Of a DNA stretch of 64,000 bases, positions 1 to 9,102 are shown in pieces. The stretch is from Actinocorallia sp. API 0066 (GTDB lineage: Bacteria; Actinomycetota; Actinomycetes; Streptosporangiales; Streptosporangiaceae), in NCBI RefSeq assembly GCF_020991275.1, contig NZ_JAJLQY010000007.1, forward strand, positions 248,001 to 312,000, in the 5' to 3' direction. Under the pieces are notes generated by a model. That model was not told where the DNA came from and did not search any database. It was given only the letters and a program-made list of their open reading frames with translations. Both the position numbers and the translations under genes were made by a program. The stretch's first letter is position 1. The number at the start of each line of letters is the position of its first letter.

Positions 1-254
1 CTACCGCGCACGCCCGTCCACGCGGCCAGCGCGGCGGCGGCGGGCCCCGCCCACCGGACCGACGCCTCGGCCGCGCGCACCGTGCCGTCCCAGTCGTGGA
101 AGCCGACCGGCAGCGCCCGCCAGCCCGCGACCGCGCCGAGCCCCGCGAGCACCGGCAGCGCCACCAACAGCGACCAGCGCCGCGCGTCCACCCGCATGAC
201 CCGGGCGACGCGCGCTATCCGTGCGGGCCGTACCGCCCGCGCCAGGTCACTCAC
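1..254 (-). CDS. Membrane protein, probable ABC transporter permease (5' part only, runs off the left edge)
   Basis: An open frame starts at a GTG seven bases after the stop of the ABC ATPase and continues past the left edge without a stop, so only about 84 N-terminal residues are visible. They begin MSDLARAVRPARIARVARV, a basic region that precedes a hydrophobic stretch (SLLVALPVLAGLGAVAGW, about residues 28-45), and a second Ala-rich hydrophobic stretch follows near the edge. The tight spacing to the ATPase suggests translational coupling and a shared transport complex. The permease role is inferred from context; no family motif is visible in this fragment. Confidence 0.6.
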   Translation of the reverse strand, partial: MSDLARAVRPARIARVARVMRVDARRWSLLVALPVLAGLGAVAGWRALPVGFHDWDGTVRAAEASVRWAGPAAAALAAWTGVRG

Positions 255-260
255 GCCGCG

Positions 261-1010
261 TCAGCCGCAGGGGAGCGGGGTCTGGCCGCGCGCGGCCCCG
301 GACGGGACGGCGCGGCGCTCGGCCGCGAGCGCCGCGGGCCCCGGCGGCGGGCACGGCACCGGAGCCCGGTCGGCGGGGGTCAGGCTGCAGTGGTGCAGCA
401 CGAGCACGCTGTCGCACCACGAGGTCAGCGGGCCCGTCTCGGCCGAGGTGACGACGACCGTCGGCGCGGCCGCCGCGATCAGGGCGCCGAGTTCGGCGGC
501 CGCCGTGTCCGACAGGCCGGTGAGCGGATGGTCGAGGAAGGCGATGTCCGGTTCGTGCACACACGCGGCGGCGAGCCCGGCGCGCACCCGCAGATCGGGC
601 GGCAGGCTGCTGAGCGGCCAGCCCGCGACGTCGTCGAGGTCGAGCATGCCGAGCACCCGCGCGACGGACGTGGGCGGACGGCGCTGGTAGTAGGCGGCGT
701 AGGAGACGAAGTCGCGCACCGAGGAACTCGCCGCCCAGGGCGAGGAGGCGGGCAGGAACCCGATGCGGGAGCGCAGCAGCCGCAGCCCGGCGCGGGCCCC
801 GGCGTCGTGGCCCAGCACCTCTAGCCGGCCGGTGTGCGGCCTGCGCAGTGTCGCGAGCGTGGCGAGCAGGTCCGACGTGCCGGAGCCGGCCGGGCCCACG
901 ATCCCGACCGCGCCCTGTGGCAGGCCGAACGAGACCGGCCGCAGCACCCACCGTCCCCCACGGCGGACGCCCAGTCCCTTCGCCACGATCGCGGATGTCT
1001 CCACGATCAC
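261..1010 (-). CDS. ABC transporter ATP-binding-like protein with degenerate nucleotide-binding motifs
   Basis: The 249-residue protein has the overall plan of an ABC ATPase: an opening strand with GxRRGGRWVL, a P-loop position at about residues 39-47, a signature position near LSSLPPDLRVRAGLA, a Walker-B position PDIAFLDHPLTGL and a final strand with DSVLVLHH. The catalytic residues are altered. The P-loop reads GPAGSGTSD, with Thr where the invariant Lys belongs. The signature is not LSGGQ, and the residue after the Walker-B Asp is His instead of Glu. It may be a non-hydrolysing partner of the downstream membrane protein. The GTG start follows an AGGGGG stretch. Confidence 0.75.
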   Translation of the reverse strand: MIVETSAIVAKGLGVRRGGRWVLRPVSFGLPQGAVGIVGPAGSGTSDLLATLATLRRPHTGRLEVLGHDAGARAGLRLLRSRIGFLPASSPWAASSSVRDFVSYAAYYQRRPPTSVARVLGMLDLDDVAGWPLSSLPPDLRVRAGLAAACVHEPDIAFLDHPLTGLSDTAAAELGALIAAAAPTVVVTSAETGPLTSWCDSVLVLHHCSLTPADRAPVPCPPPGPAALAAERRAVPSGAARGQTPLPCG

Positions 1011-1239
1011 TTTGTGTATCCCCCTGAGTCGTCGGCGACACGTGTGCCTTCAGGCCCATTCCGGCGCTCTCCCCAGGCGGCCGGGCCTTTTGCCGTGGCA
1101 TCACGCATCGACAGCGGAACTATAACGGCCCTTTGGTATCGCTGTCAGCAGTCTTTTGGTCACTCGCCGCGATGTCCACTGTGCGCCGTGCCCGCGCCGC
1201 CGCGTTCGGTATCCCCCGCGGATGAGGCAGGATGGACCC

Positions 1240-2133
1240 ATGCAGAAGCGTGATTTCTCCCTGCACGGCGCCGTCGATCTGGGTGCCCGCGCGGCCGCGG
1301 CCAAGAGGCAGCAGGAGCGCGCCGAGCGGCCCGCGGGAGCGGGCGGCCAGTACGTGTTCGACGTGACGGACGCGACGTTCGGCTCCGACGTCGTCGAGCG
1401 TTCCATGCGCGTCCCGGTGATGGTCGCCTTCATCGTGGACAAGGAACCCTCGTGCGACGCGCTGGTGGGCGACCTGGAGAAGCTGGTGGCCGAGGGCGCC
1501 GGCAGTTGGCTGCTGGCCCGGGTGGACATCGAGGTCAACCAGCAGCTCCAGGGCTACCTCCAGCAGATGCGGGTGCAGCGGCTCCCGTTCGTCGGCGTCG
1601 TCGTCCAGGGCCAGATGATGCCCTTCCTGAACAGCGTGCCGCCCGAGGCCGAGCTGCGCGCCGCCGTCGGCGAGCTGTTCGCCGCGCTCAAGGAGCAGGG
1701 CCTGATGGGCGACCTGCCGCCGGAGGAGGCCGAGGGCGGGCAGCCTCCGCTGGACCCGGCGCACGCCGCCGCCGAGGAGGCGCTCGGGCGCGGCGACTTC
1801 GAGATCGCCGCCGAGGCGTTCCGCGAGGTGCTCGCCGCCGACCCGCGCGACGAGGTGGCCAAGCGACGGCTCGCTCTTACCGAGTTGACGATCCGAGTCA
1901 AGGGCTACGACCAGGAGCGGGTGGGCACCGATCCGCTCGCGGCCGCCGACGTCCAACTGCTCCAGGGCGACGTGGAGGGCGCGTTCGACAGGCTGATCGC
2001 CCAGGTGCGCGCGACCTCGGGCGACGACCGCAACGCGGTACGGCTGCACCTGCTCCTGCTCTTCGAGACGCTCCCCGCGGACGACCCGCGCGTAGCAAAG
2101 GCGCGCAGGGCGCTGCAAGCGGCACTGTTCTGA
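1240..2133 (+). CDS. YbbN/CnoX-like thioredoxin-fold protein with C-terminal TPR region (co-chaperone family)
   Basis: The 297-residue product has a thioredoxin-fold N-terminal half (about residues 37-150) and a helical TPR-like C-terminal half (about 165-297), the arrangement of YbbN/CnoX co-chaperones. The CXXC active site is missing: the active-site position reads EPSCDAL, with a single cysteine near residue 72, as is common in actinobacterial members. A holding or co-chaperone role is more likely than disulfide reduction. I chose the ATG at 1240, preceded by a GCAGGATGG stretch. Two earlier in-frame starts (1156, 1222) would add an Arg-rich, unconserved leader. Confidence 0.85.
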   Translation: MQKRDFSLHGAVDLGARAAAAKRQQERAERPAGAGGQYVFDVTDATFGSDVVERSMRVPVMVAFIVDKEPSCDALVGDLEKLVAEGAGSWLLARVDIEVNQQLQGYLQQMRVQRLPFVGVVVQGQMMPFLNSVPPEAELRAAVGELFAALKEQGLMGDLPPEEAEGGQPPLDPAHAAAEEALGRGDFEIAAEAFREVLAADPRDEVAKRRLALTELTIRVKGYDQERVGTDPLAAADVQLLQGDVEGAFDRLIAQVRATSGDDRNAVRLHLLLLFETLPADDPRVAKARRALQAALF

Positions 2134-2194
2134 AATTTTCGCAATTTTTGCGAGCGCTGACATCGCTTGGCTCGGACGGCGTATCCTCAGATGA

Positions 2195-2224
2195 GCCCTG
2201 ATGTGTCAGAAGGCGTGTCAGGGC
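2195..2224 (+). promoter_or_regulatory. Inverted repeat in the malic-enzyme leader
   Basis: A perfect 7-bp inverted repeat (GCCCTGA / TCAGGGC) spans a 16-base loop between the YbbN-like gene and the malic enzyme, and a T-rich stretch (GTTCTTTTCTC) follows it. It could terminate the upstream transcript or attenuate the downstream one. The stem is short, so this is tentative. Confidence 0.35.
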
Positions 2225-2255
2225 ACGTTCTTTTCTCTGGCATGAGGAGTTCCAA

Positions 2256-3668
2256 GTGGGCGCGCCCAGCGTGTCGTATTCGATCACGGTCCGGTTGGAG
2301 GTCCCCGCGGGCGGCAGGGCCGTCAGCGGGATCACCCACCACGTGGAGCACGCGGGCGGCGTCGTCACCGCGCTCGACGTGAACACCGCGGCCACCGACA
2401 TGCTCGGCATCGACGTGACCATCGCCACCCGGGACACCGAACACGCCGAGGCGATCGTCGGGGTGATCGAGAGCATCGAGGGCGTCCGGGTGCACAAGGT
2501 CTCCGACCGCACCTTCCTCATGCACCTCGGCGGCAAGATCGAGATGAAGTCCAAGGTGCCGCTGCGCAACCGCGAGGAACTCTCGATGGCGTACACGCCG
2601 GGCGTGGCGCGGGTCTCGCTGGCGATCGCCCGCAACAAGGAGGACGCCCGCCGCCTGACGATCAAGCGCAACAGCGTCGCCGTCGTCACCGACGGGTCGG
2701 CGGTGCTCGGCCTCGGCAACCTCGGTCCCGAGGCCGCGATGCCCGTCATGGAGGGCAAGGCGGCGCTGTTCAAGCGGTTCGCCGGGATCGACGCCTGGCC
2801 GATCTGCCTGGACACCCAGGACCCGGACGAGATCGTCAGGATCGTCCAGTGCATCGCGCCCGGCTTCGGCGGCATCAACCTCGAGGACATCTCCGCGCCG
2901 CGCTGCTTCGAGATCGAGGCGCGGCTGCGTGAGCTGCTCGACATCCCCGTCTTCCACGACGACCAGCACGGCACCGCGATCTGCGTGCTCGCGGCCCTCA
3001 CCAACGCGCTGCGGGTCGTGCGCAAGGACCTCGGACAGGTCCGGATCGCGATGGCGGGCGCGGGCGCCGCGGGCAGCGCGATCCTCAAGCTGCTGATGCA
3101 CGCGGGCGCGCGCGACGTCATCGTCTGCGACATGCACGGAGCGGTCCACCGGGGCCGTGCCGACCTCGACGAGTCGCTGCGCTGGATCGCCGAGCACACC
3201 AACGAGGACGGCTACGACGGCGACCTCAGGGGCGCGGTGAAGGGCGCCGACGTGTTCGTCGGCGTGTCGGCCCCCGGCATCCTCACCGGCGACGACATCG
3301 CCGCGATGGCCTCGGACGCCATCGTGTTCGCGCTCGCCAACCCCGAGCCCGAGGTCAGCCCGGACGCGGCGCGCGAGCACGCCGCCGTCGTCGCCACCGG
3401 CCGCAGCGACTACCCGAACCAGATCAACAACGTGCTGGCCTTCCCCGGCGTGTTCCGCGGCCTGCTGGACGCGGGCGCCACCGGCGTCACCCCGGACATG
3501 CTGGTGGCCGCCGCCCGCGCGCTGGCCACCGTCGTCACCGACGCGGAACTCGGCCCGAACTACATCGTGCCGAGCGTGTTCCACCCGGACGTGACGACGG
3601 CCGTCGCCGCCGCCGTGCGGGACGCGGCGGGCGGGCACCTCCACCCCGTCGAGGAACCCCTGGGTTAG
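2256..3668 (+). CDS. NAD(P)-dependent malic enzyme with N-terminal ACT domain
   Basis: This enzyme decarboxylates malate to pyruvate with reduction of NAD(P)+. The 470-residue protein starts with an ACT-like module (about residues 4-80), then the malic N-terminal domain with [10 protein letters not shown], the metal-site segment HDDQHGTAI (about 234-242) and the NAD-binding domain with [11 protein letters not shown]. The ACT domain suggests amino-acid or effector control, as in other actinobacterial malic enzymes of this architecture. The GTG start has an AGGAGT Shine-Dalgarno about eight bases upstream. It is transcribed alone and convergent with the metalloprotease gene. Confidence 0.93.
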   Translation: MGAPSVSYSITVRLEVPAGGRAVSGITHHVEHAGGVVTALDVNTAATDMLGIDVTIATRDTEHAEAIVGVIESIEGVRVHKVSDRTFLMHLGGKIEMKSKVPLRNREELSMAYTPGVARVSLAIARNKEDARRLTIKRNSVAVVTDGSAVLGLGNLGPEAAMPVMEGKAALFKRFAGIDAWPICLDTQDPDEIVRIVQCIAPGFGGINLEDISAPRCFEIEARLRELLDIPVFHDDQHGTAICVLAALTNALRVVRKDLGQVRIAMAGAGAAGSAILKLLMHAGARDVIVCDMHGAVHRGRADLDESLRWIAEHTNEDGYDGDLRGAVKGADVFVGVSAPGILTGDDIAAMASDAIVFALANPEPEVSPDAAREHAAVVATGRSDYPNQINNVLAFPGVFRGLLDAGATGVTPDMLVAAARALATVVTDAELGPNYIVPSVFHPDVTTAVAAAVRDAAGGHLHPVEEPLG

Positions 3669-3678
3669 CGGGCCGAGG

Positions 3679-4635
3679 CTAGCGGGCCGAGGCGGCGCCG
3701 CCACCGGCGCGGTAGGCCGTCCAGGAGCGGCGGACGCGGTCGGCCTGGCCACGCGTGAACTCCGTCATGCACGAGTCGTGGCTGTAGTCCATGTAGTTGT
3801 GGATCGCGTCCACGCCCGGCGTGACGCAGGTGTCCTTGCCCGTCGGGCAGCCGTCCGAGGGCGTCGCCTGGTCGGGGGTGTCGGCGACGCCGTCGCCCGG
3901 CGCGGTGCAGCCGTTCTCGAACGTGTGGAACAGGCCGAGCCAGTGCCCGACCTCGTGCACCGCGGTGAACCCGAGGTCGTAGTTGGTGTAGGTGCCGTGC
4001 GGCATGCTGCGGTGGTCGATCACCACACCGTCGAGCTGCGGCCTGTCCTTCACGTGCTGCGGGAACGTGGCGTAGCCGAGGACGGCCTGGCCGACGTCCG
4101 CGCTGTACAGGTTGAGGGTGCCGGGGCCGCCGTCGCGCAACTGCGGCTTGTAGGAGTTCTCGTGGCCGATCGGGTCGCGGAACCACGCGGCGTTCACCGT
4201 CGTGTCGACCGACGCGAGGCGGAACCGGAACCCGGTGTCGGCGCCGCCGCGCACCCCGCCGTAGGCGTCGTTCAGGACCCGGATCTGCGCGTTGATCATG
4301 GCGGTGCTGGGGCGGCCCGTCCCGGTGCCGTCGGGGGCCAGGACGTGGAACGCCACGGGCACCGTCACCCGTGTGGCGTTCGGCCGGTTCGGCCGCGCGA
4401 AGGGCGTGCGGAACAGCAGGTCCGTCAGCATCGCGCGGACCTGCTCGGGCGCGTGGTCGTGGAGGTCGCGGGCCCGGCGCGTGCCGGACGGCCCCCCGGC
4501 GGGCGCGGGCGCGGCGCGCACGCAGTCTTCGGGCGACGCGGCGGGGGGAGCCCCGCCGACCGCATGGGCGGCCGTGGGGCCCGCGCCCCCGGCCAGCGCC
4601 GTCACCGTGAGCATGGCCGCAAAGCGCCGCCGCAT
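3679..4635 (-). CDS. Secreted zinc metalloprotease, M43 (pappalysin/cytophagalysin) type
   Basis: The 318-residue protein opens with a signal peptide (MRRRFAAMLTVTALAGG, cleavage probable near AHA at about residue 25). The metzincin zinc motif HEVGHWLGLFH lies at about residues 225-235, and the Met-turn NYMDYS lies about 50 residues later, the pattern of M43 proteases. Several cysteines near ENGC, GC and DSC suggest disulfides in the exported protein. It probably digests extracellular proteins. The gene stands alone. Its 3' end abuts the malic enzyme, and a 13-bp direct repeat (TAGCGGGCCGAGG) covers the two stop regions. Confidence 0.88.
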   Translation of the reverse strand: MRRRFAAMLTVTALAGGAGPTAAHAVGGAPPAASPEDCVRAAPAPAGGPSGTRRARDLHDHAPEQVRAMLTDLLFRTPFARPNRPNATRVTVPVAFHVLAPDGTGTGRPSTAMINAQIRVLNDAYGGVRGGADTGFRFRLASVDTTVNAAWFRDPIGHENSYKPQLRDGGPGTLNLYSADVGQAVLGYATFPQHVKDRPQLDGVVIDHRSMPHGTYTNYDLGFTAVHEVGHWLGLFHTFENGCTAPGDGVADTPDQATPSDGCPTGKDTCVTPGVDAIHNYMDYSHDSCMTEFTRGQADRVRRSWTAYRAGGGAASAR

Positions 4636-4705
4636 CCGTCCCCCGCACGTGTCTCGACTTGGCCGTCCAGACTATCGGGATCGGTGACGCGGCGTGAAAC
4701 TCCCG

Positions 4706-4987
4706 CTACTCTTCGGGCTTGCCCGGCGACATGCCCTCGTAGATCTCCTTGCATTCCGGACAGACCGGGAACTTCTTCGGGTCGCGGTTGGGCACCCAGA
4801 CCTTGCCGCACAGCGCGATGACCGGGGTGCCGGTCAACGCGCTCTCGGTGATCTTGGCCTTCTTCACGTAGTGCGCGAAGCGCTCGTGGTCGCCGTCACC
4901 GTGGGACAGGTCGGGCCGGACGTCGGCATCCGGCTTGATCATGGTCCCGGTGCCGCCCTGGCCCGGAGTGAAAGTCGGCTCGCTCAT
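4706..4987 (-). CDS. DUF3039 family protein
   Basis: The 93-residue protein matches the small actinobacterial DUF3039 family: an acidic N-terminus, a central HGDGDHERFAHYVKK segment, and a probable metal site formed by LCGKVW and CPEC. The function is unknown. The ATG lies five bases before the end of the yqgE-like gene on the same strand, so the two are probably cotranscribed. Four Cys/His positions suggest a zinc ribbon. Confidence 0.85.
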   Translation of the reverse strand: MSEPTFTPGQGGTGTMIKPDADVRPDLSHGDGDHERFAHYVKKAKITESALTGTPVIALCGKVWVPNRDPKKFPVCPECKEIYEGMSPGKPEE

Positions 4988-4991
4988 GGCC

Positions 4992-5579
4992 TCAGTTTAG
5001 GGTCGGATCGTCGGGGAAGGTCGCGAGGAAGGCGAGCTCGCCGCCCTGTCGCCGCAGCACCGCGCGCCACAGGTCCTCCGGCGCCGTGGAGAAGACGTCG
5101 CCCGGCTCGGCCGAGACGACGAACCAGGAGTCCTCGTCGATCTCCGACCGCAACTGGCCGCGCCCCCACCCCGCGTACCCCGCGAACACCCGGAACTGGG
5201 CGGCGCTGGCCTCCAGCAGCGCGGGCGGGCTGTCCAGATCGACGAGGCCGACCCGGGCGACGGCCGGGATGCCGTCCAGCGGGCGCCAGCCGAGCGGCTC
5301 GCCGGTGCCCGGCACGTGCGCGAGGGCGAGCGCGCTGTCGAGCGCGACCGGCCCGCCCTGGAACACCACGCCCGGACCGCTGGCCAGGTTCGCCCAGGGC
5401 GGCAGGATCCGCCCCACCTCCACCTCGGTCGGCCGGTTGAGGACGACGCCGAGCGTGCCCTCCTCCTGACCGTGGTCGACCACCAGGACCACGCTGCGGC
5501 GGAAGTTCGGGTCCTCCAGCATCGGGGTGGCCACCAGCAGCCGTCCTGGCCGGATGTCGTCGTGCATGGCCGCCATCAT
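4992..5579 (-). CDS. YqgE/AlgH family protein
   Basis: The roughly 195-residue product carries the family hallmarks RLLVATPMLEDPNFRRSVV near the N-terminus, LGVVLNRPT and VFQGGPV in the middle, and YAGWGRGQLRSEI toward the C-terminus. The molecular function of YqgE/AlgH proteins is not established. I chose the ATG at 5579; an in-frame ATG at 5567 (MHDDIRPG) is an alternative and would still keep the whole domain. The long upstream extension of the frame is antisense to the LPXTG gene and is not used. Confidence 0.88.
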   Translation of the reverse strand: MMAAMHDDIRPGRLLVATPMLEDPNFRRSVVLVVDHGQEEGTLGVVLNRPTEVEVGRILPPWANLASGPGVVFQGGPVALDSALALAHVPGTGEPLGWRPLDGIPAVARVGLVDLDSPPALLEASAAQFRVFAGYAGWGRGQLRSEIDEDSWFVVSAEPGDVFSTAPEDLWRAVLRRQGGELAFLATFPDDPTLN

Positions 5580-5708
5580 CTCGTGTCCCACAAGTCCGGG
5601 ACACGCCGGTCCAACAGTGGGCGTGCCAAGGGGCACTCCTATTCCGGGCGTAAGCCTCACAATGGGGGGTAAACAAACGATCAAGTGATGCCTACGGGAG
5701 GCGCGGGG

Positions 5709-6503
5709 ATGCAGCCGGTCAGGGTGATCATTGCGGCGATCTTCTTTGTGATCGGGGTCCTGATCGTCATCCCGGCTTTCACCGGCGACAACAGTTCCTC
5801 GAACGCGTCGGGCACGCCGGCGCCGACGGCCACCGAGGAGGCACCGACGGACGCGCCCACCGGTGACCCGACGGGGGAGCCCACCAAGACGGCCACGCCG
5901 ACGCCCACCAAGTCCTCGGCTTCGCCGCCGCCGGAGTCGCCGAGCGCCACGGCGACGCCCACGGCCACCGAGACGCCGACGAAGAACCCGCCGCCTCCGC
6001 CGCCCGCGACGCCCACGCCCACGGCCACTCCCACGCCGACGAAGACGACGGCGCCGCCGCCTCCGGCGGGGCTCACCGTGGCGTTCGGCAGGACGGACTG
6101 CCCGGCCAAGGACGTCACGGTCAAGGTGACCAACGAGGGCGCGGCCAGCCAGGGGTACTCGATCACCCGCAACGGCGAACTCGTGCTGGCCGACCGGCTC
6201 GGCGCCAACGCGTCGCGGACGAGCGAGGTCACCCTCGCCGAGGACAAGACGGTCATCGTGCGGGTCACCCAGGACGGCGAGACCGTCAAGAGCCGCAGCT
6301 ACAAGCTCAACTGCGTGAAGGGCGCGGCGACGCCCACCGCCAGGCCCGAGCGGCTGCCCGAGACCGGCTCGGACACCGGCACCCTCATCGCCCGTCTCGC
6401 GACCGGCGCCGCCTCGATCGTCACCGGCGCGATCATCCTGTGGTGGGGCGGGCTGTGGCCGCGCCGCCGGGAGGGGATGTTCGGTTCCGCCGATCGCGGG
6501 TAG
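5709..6503 (+). CDS. Pro/Thr-rich cell-surface protein with LPXTG sorting signal
   Basis: The product starts with a signal-anchor stretch (VRVIIAAIFFVIGVLIVIPAF). A Thr/Pro/Ala-rich spacer follows (about residues 30-125), with many TPTPT and PPPPP runs, then a small beta-rich domain with two cysteines (DCPAKDVTVKV ... LNC). The C-terminus is a sorting signal: LPETG, a hydrophobic helix (GAASIVTGAIILWWGG) and a basic tail WPRRR. It should be exported and anchored to the wall by a sortase, which is not in the window. ATG 5709 was chosen for its GGGAGG Shine-Dalgarno; the earlier ATG at 5685 has none. Confidence 0.85.
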   Translation: MQPVRVIIAAIFFVIGVLIVIPAFTGDNSSSNASGTPAPTATEEAPTDAPTGDPTGEPTKTATPTPTKSSASPPPESPSATATPTATETPTKNPPPPPPATPTPTATPTPTKTTAPPPPAGLTVAFGRTDCPAKDVTVKVTNEGAASQGYSITRNGELVLADRLGANASRTSEVTLAEDKTVIVRVTQDGETVKSRSYKLNCVKGAATPTARPERLPETGSDTGTLIARLATGAASIVTGAIILWWGGLWPRRREGMFGSADRG

Positions 6504-6546
6504 GCGACCCCTTGTGATCGGATGATCACGATCTGGGGGAGGCCGG

Positions 6547-7227
6547 GTGCTCGGGGAACTACTGGCCGCCGTGGTCATGGATGGCCCGGCCGGCTCGCTG
6601 CATGCCGAATTCGGCGAGGTGCGCTGCCCTGGCCGGGTCGTCGACGTCACCGTCACCAACACCGGCGGGGCCGACGCGTTCTACGAGCTGCGCGCCGACG
6701 ACAGGGTGTTGCGCACCGAGTTCATCAGCGTCGGCATGCGGCTGGACAACCGTGTTGTGCTGACCGCCGACGGGGTGCCGGTGCGCGTCTCCGTCCGCGA
6801 CGCGCAGGGCGCCGAGGTCGCCGCCGCCACCAGGACCGCCGACTGCGCCTCCGCCGCGCAGAGCCCCGAACAGAGCCCCGCCGAGGGCGCGGGGCCGCAA
6901 CGGCCCGCCGAGGGCGCCACGCCCGACGAGAGCCCCGGCGCGCCTGGCAAGGAAGGCGGCCCAGGCACTCCGGGCAAGGAAGCGGGTCCGTCCGACTCGG
7001 GCGCGCCCAAGGGCGGGGCTGAGGACGCGCCGGGGAAGGGCGGGCCGTCCAAGGCGGACGGTGCGGGGCCGCTGAGCGAGCTGCCGCGCACCGGGGCCGA
7101 GACGGGCGCGCTGGGGCGTACCGGGGCCGCCGCCCTCCTCACCGGCGGCCTCCTCCTCTGGTACGGCCGCCTCTGGCCGCGCCGCCTGCCCCGGCCCTGC
7201 GCGCCCGCCTCCCCCCGCCGCTCCTGA
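6547..7227 (+). CDS. Second LPXTG-type protein, paralogous to the preceding gene, without an obvious signal peptide
   Basis: This 226-residue protein repeats the plan of its neighbour in a different order. A cysteine-containing beta domain (FGEVRCPGRVVDVTVTNTG ... TADC) is followed by a Gly/Pro/Glu/Lys-rich spacer with PGKEGGPG-type repeats. It ends in a sorting signal LPRTG, a hydrophobic helix and WPRRL. The N-terminus (MLGELLAAVVMDGPAG) is too short and acidic for a typical signal peptide. GTG 6547 follows a GGGGGAGG stretch, which supports the start. It either uses an atypical export signal or is mis-started. Confidence 0.75.
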   Translation: MLGELLAAVVMDGPAGSLHAEFGEVRCPGRVVDVTVTNTGGADAFYELRADDRVLRTEFISVGMRLDNRVVLTADGVPVRVSVRDAQGAEVAAATRTADCASAAQSPEQSPAEGAGPQRPAEGATPDESPGAPGKEGGPGTPGKEAGPSDSGAPKGGAEDAPGKGGPSKADGAGPLSELPRTGAETGALGRTGAAALLTGGLLLWYGRLWPRRLPRPCAPASPRRS

Positions 7228-7331
7228 CGGCCCGGGACGTCCGTTCGCGGGGGTGCGGGTGGGTGGGGTGAGATCCGGCACTCCCGAAGTCGGCGCGGTT
7301 TGTCGGTGGGGGTCGGTAGCCTCTCTGGATC

Positions 7332-9083
7332 GTGAGTACCTTTGCCGCCTCGAACATGCCGCCCGCCTACCCCGAACGGGCCGCGTGGGGTACCGCGGGG
7401 TCGCTGCGCGCCTGGCAGCAGCAGGCGCTGGAGCTCTACTTCCAGGACGGCCCGCGCGACTTCCTCGCCGTCGCGACACCCGGCGCGGGCAAGACGACGT
7501 TCGCGCTGCGCCTCGCCCGCGAACTCCTCGACCGCCGGGTCATCCAGGGCATCACCGTGGTCTGCCCGACCGAGCACCTGAAGCGCCAGTGGGCCGAGTC
7601 GGCGGCCCGCGTCGGCATCAAGATCGACCCCGAGTTCACCAACGCGCAGGGCAAGACCGCCAAGGACTTCCAGGGCGTCGCCGTCACCTACGCGACGGTC
7701 GCGGCCCGGCCCGCGCTGCACCGCAACCGCACCGAGGCGCGCAAGACCCTCATCGTCATGGACGAGGTGCACCACGCGGGCGACGGCCTGTCGTGGGGCG
7801 ACGCGGTGCGCGAGGCGTTCGAGCCCGCCACCCGCAGGCTCGCGCTTTCGGGCACCCCGTTCCGCACCGACATCAACCCGATCCCGTTCGTCGAGTACGA
7901 GGAGGGGCCTGACGGCGTCCGGCGCAGCCGCGCCGACTACACCTACGGGTACGGGCCCGCGCTCGCCGACGGCGTCGTCAGGCCCGTCATCTTCATGGCG
8001 TACGCGGGCGAGATGCGCTGGCGCACCCGGGCGGGCGACGAGATCGCCGCGTCGCTCGGCCAGCCGATGACGCAGGACCAGACGTCGCAGGCGTGGCGGG
8101 CCGCGCTCGACCCGAAGGGCGACTGGATCCGGCAGGTCATCGCGGCCGCCGACAAGCGGCTCACCGAGATCCGCAAGGTCATGCCGGACGCGGGCGCGAT
8201 GGTCATCGCCTCCGACCACGAGGCCGCGCGCGCCTACGCGAAGATGATCCGGGGCATCACCGGGCAGGGCGCGACCATCGTGCTGTCGGACGACCCGAAC
8301 GCGAGCAAGAAGATCAAGCAGTTCGCCGATTCGGAGGACCGGTGGCTGTGCGCGGTCCGGATGGTCTCCGAGGGTGTGGACATTCCGCGTCTCGCGGTCG
8401 GGGTCTACGCGACGTCCACGGCGACGCCGCTGTTCTTCGCCCAGGCGGTCGGGCGTTTTGTCCGGGCGCGCAAGCGCGGCGAGACGGCGTCGGTGTTCCT
8501 GCCGAGCGTGCCGACCCTGATGGGGCACGCCGCCGAGATGGAGACCGAGCGCGACCACGTCCTGGACCGTAGGACGCGCGAGCAGGACGGGCTGGACGAC
8601 GAGGCGCTGGAGCGGGCGAACCGCAAGAACGACGGCGCCGACCTGTCGGAGGAGATCCCGTTCGAGACGATGGAGGCGAGCGCCACCTTTGACCGTGTGT
8701 TGTTCGACGGCGGCGAGTTCGGCCTCGGCGCGGAGATCGGCTCCGAGGAGGAACAGGACTTCCTGGGCATTCCCGGCCTTCTGGAGCCCGAGCAGGTGAC
8801 GGCACTGCTCCGGCAACGCCAGAACGAGCAGCTCGCCGCGCAGCGCAAACGGGGCGAACCGGCCGTCCCGAAGCAGACCACGGCGGCGGAGGACCTGCAC
8901 GCGCTGCGCACCGAGCTGAACAGCCTCGTCGGCGCCTGGAGCCACCGCACCGGCAAACCGCACGGCGTCGTGCACACCGAACTCCGCCAGTCCTGCGGCG
9001 GCCCCGCCATCCCCCAGGCCACCGCCGCCGAAGTCAAGGCCCGCATCAACAAGATCCGAGAATGGGCCTCCCGCCGCCCCTGA
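7332..9083 (+). CDS. DEAD/DEAH-box helicase (superfamily 2)
   Basis: The 583-residue protein has the SF2 helicase motifs in order. Motif I, ATPGAGKTT, lies at about residues 48-56; motif II, DEVHH, at about 143; motif III, SGTPFR, at about 172. The second RecA domain has VSEGVDIPRLAVGVYAT and QAVGRFVRARK (motif VI). The layout resembles the stand-alone restriction-like helicases common in actinobacteria. The nucleic-acid substrate is unknown. A charged, Glu-rich linker and an uncharacterised C-terminal helical region (from about 450) follow the core. The GTG start lies about 100 bases after the LPXTG gene. Confidence 0.9.
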   Translation: MSTFAASNMPPAYPERAAWGTAGSLRAWQQQALELYFQDGPRDFLAVATPGAGKTTFALRLARELLDRRVIQGITVVCPTEHLKRQWAESAARVGIKIDPEFTNAQGKTAKDFQGVAVTYATVAARPALHRNRTEARKTLIVMDEVHHAGDGLSWGDAVREAFEPATRRLALSGTPFRTDINPIPFVEYEEGPDGVRRSRADYTYGYGPALADGVVRPVIFMAYAGEMRWRTRAGDEIAASLGQPMTQDQTSQAWRAALDPKGDWIRQVIAAADKRLTEIRKVMPDAGAMVIASDHEAARAYAKMIRGITGQGATIVLSDDPNASKKIKQFADSEDRWLCAVRMVSEGVDIPRLAVGVYATSTATPLFFAQAVGRFVRARKRGETASVFLPSVPTLMGHAAEMETERDHVLDRRTREQDGLDDEALERANRKNDGADLSEEIPFETMEASATFDRVLFDGGEFGLGAEIGSEEEQDFLGIPGLLEPEQVTALLRQRQNEQLAAQRKRGEPAVPKQTTAAEDLHALRTELNSLVGAWSHRTGKPHGVVHTELRQSCGGPAIPQATAAEVKARINKIREWASRRP

Positions 9084-9102
9084 CGGGCGGCCCGGGCGGC
9101 GG

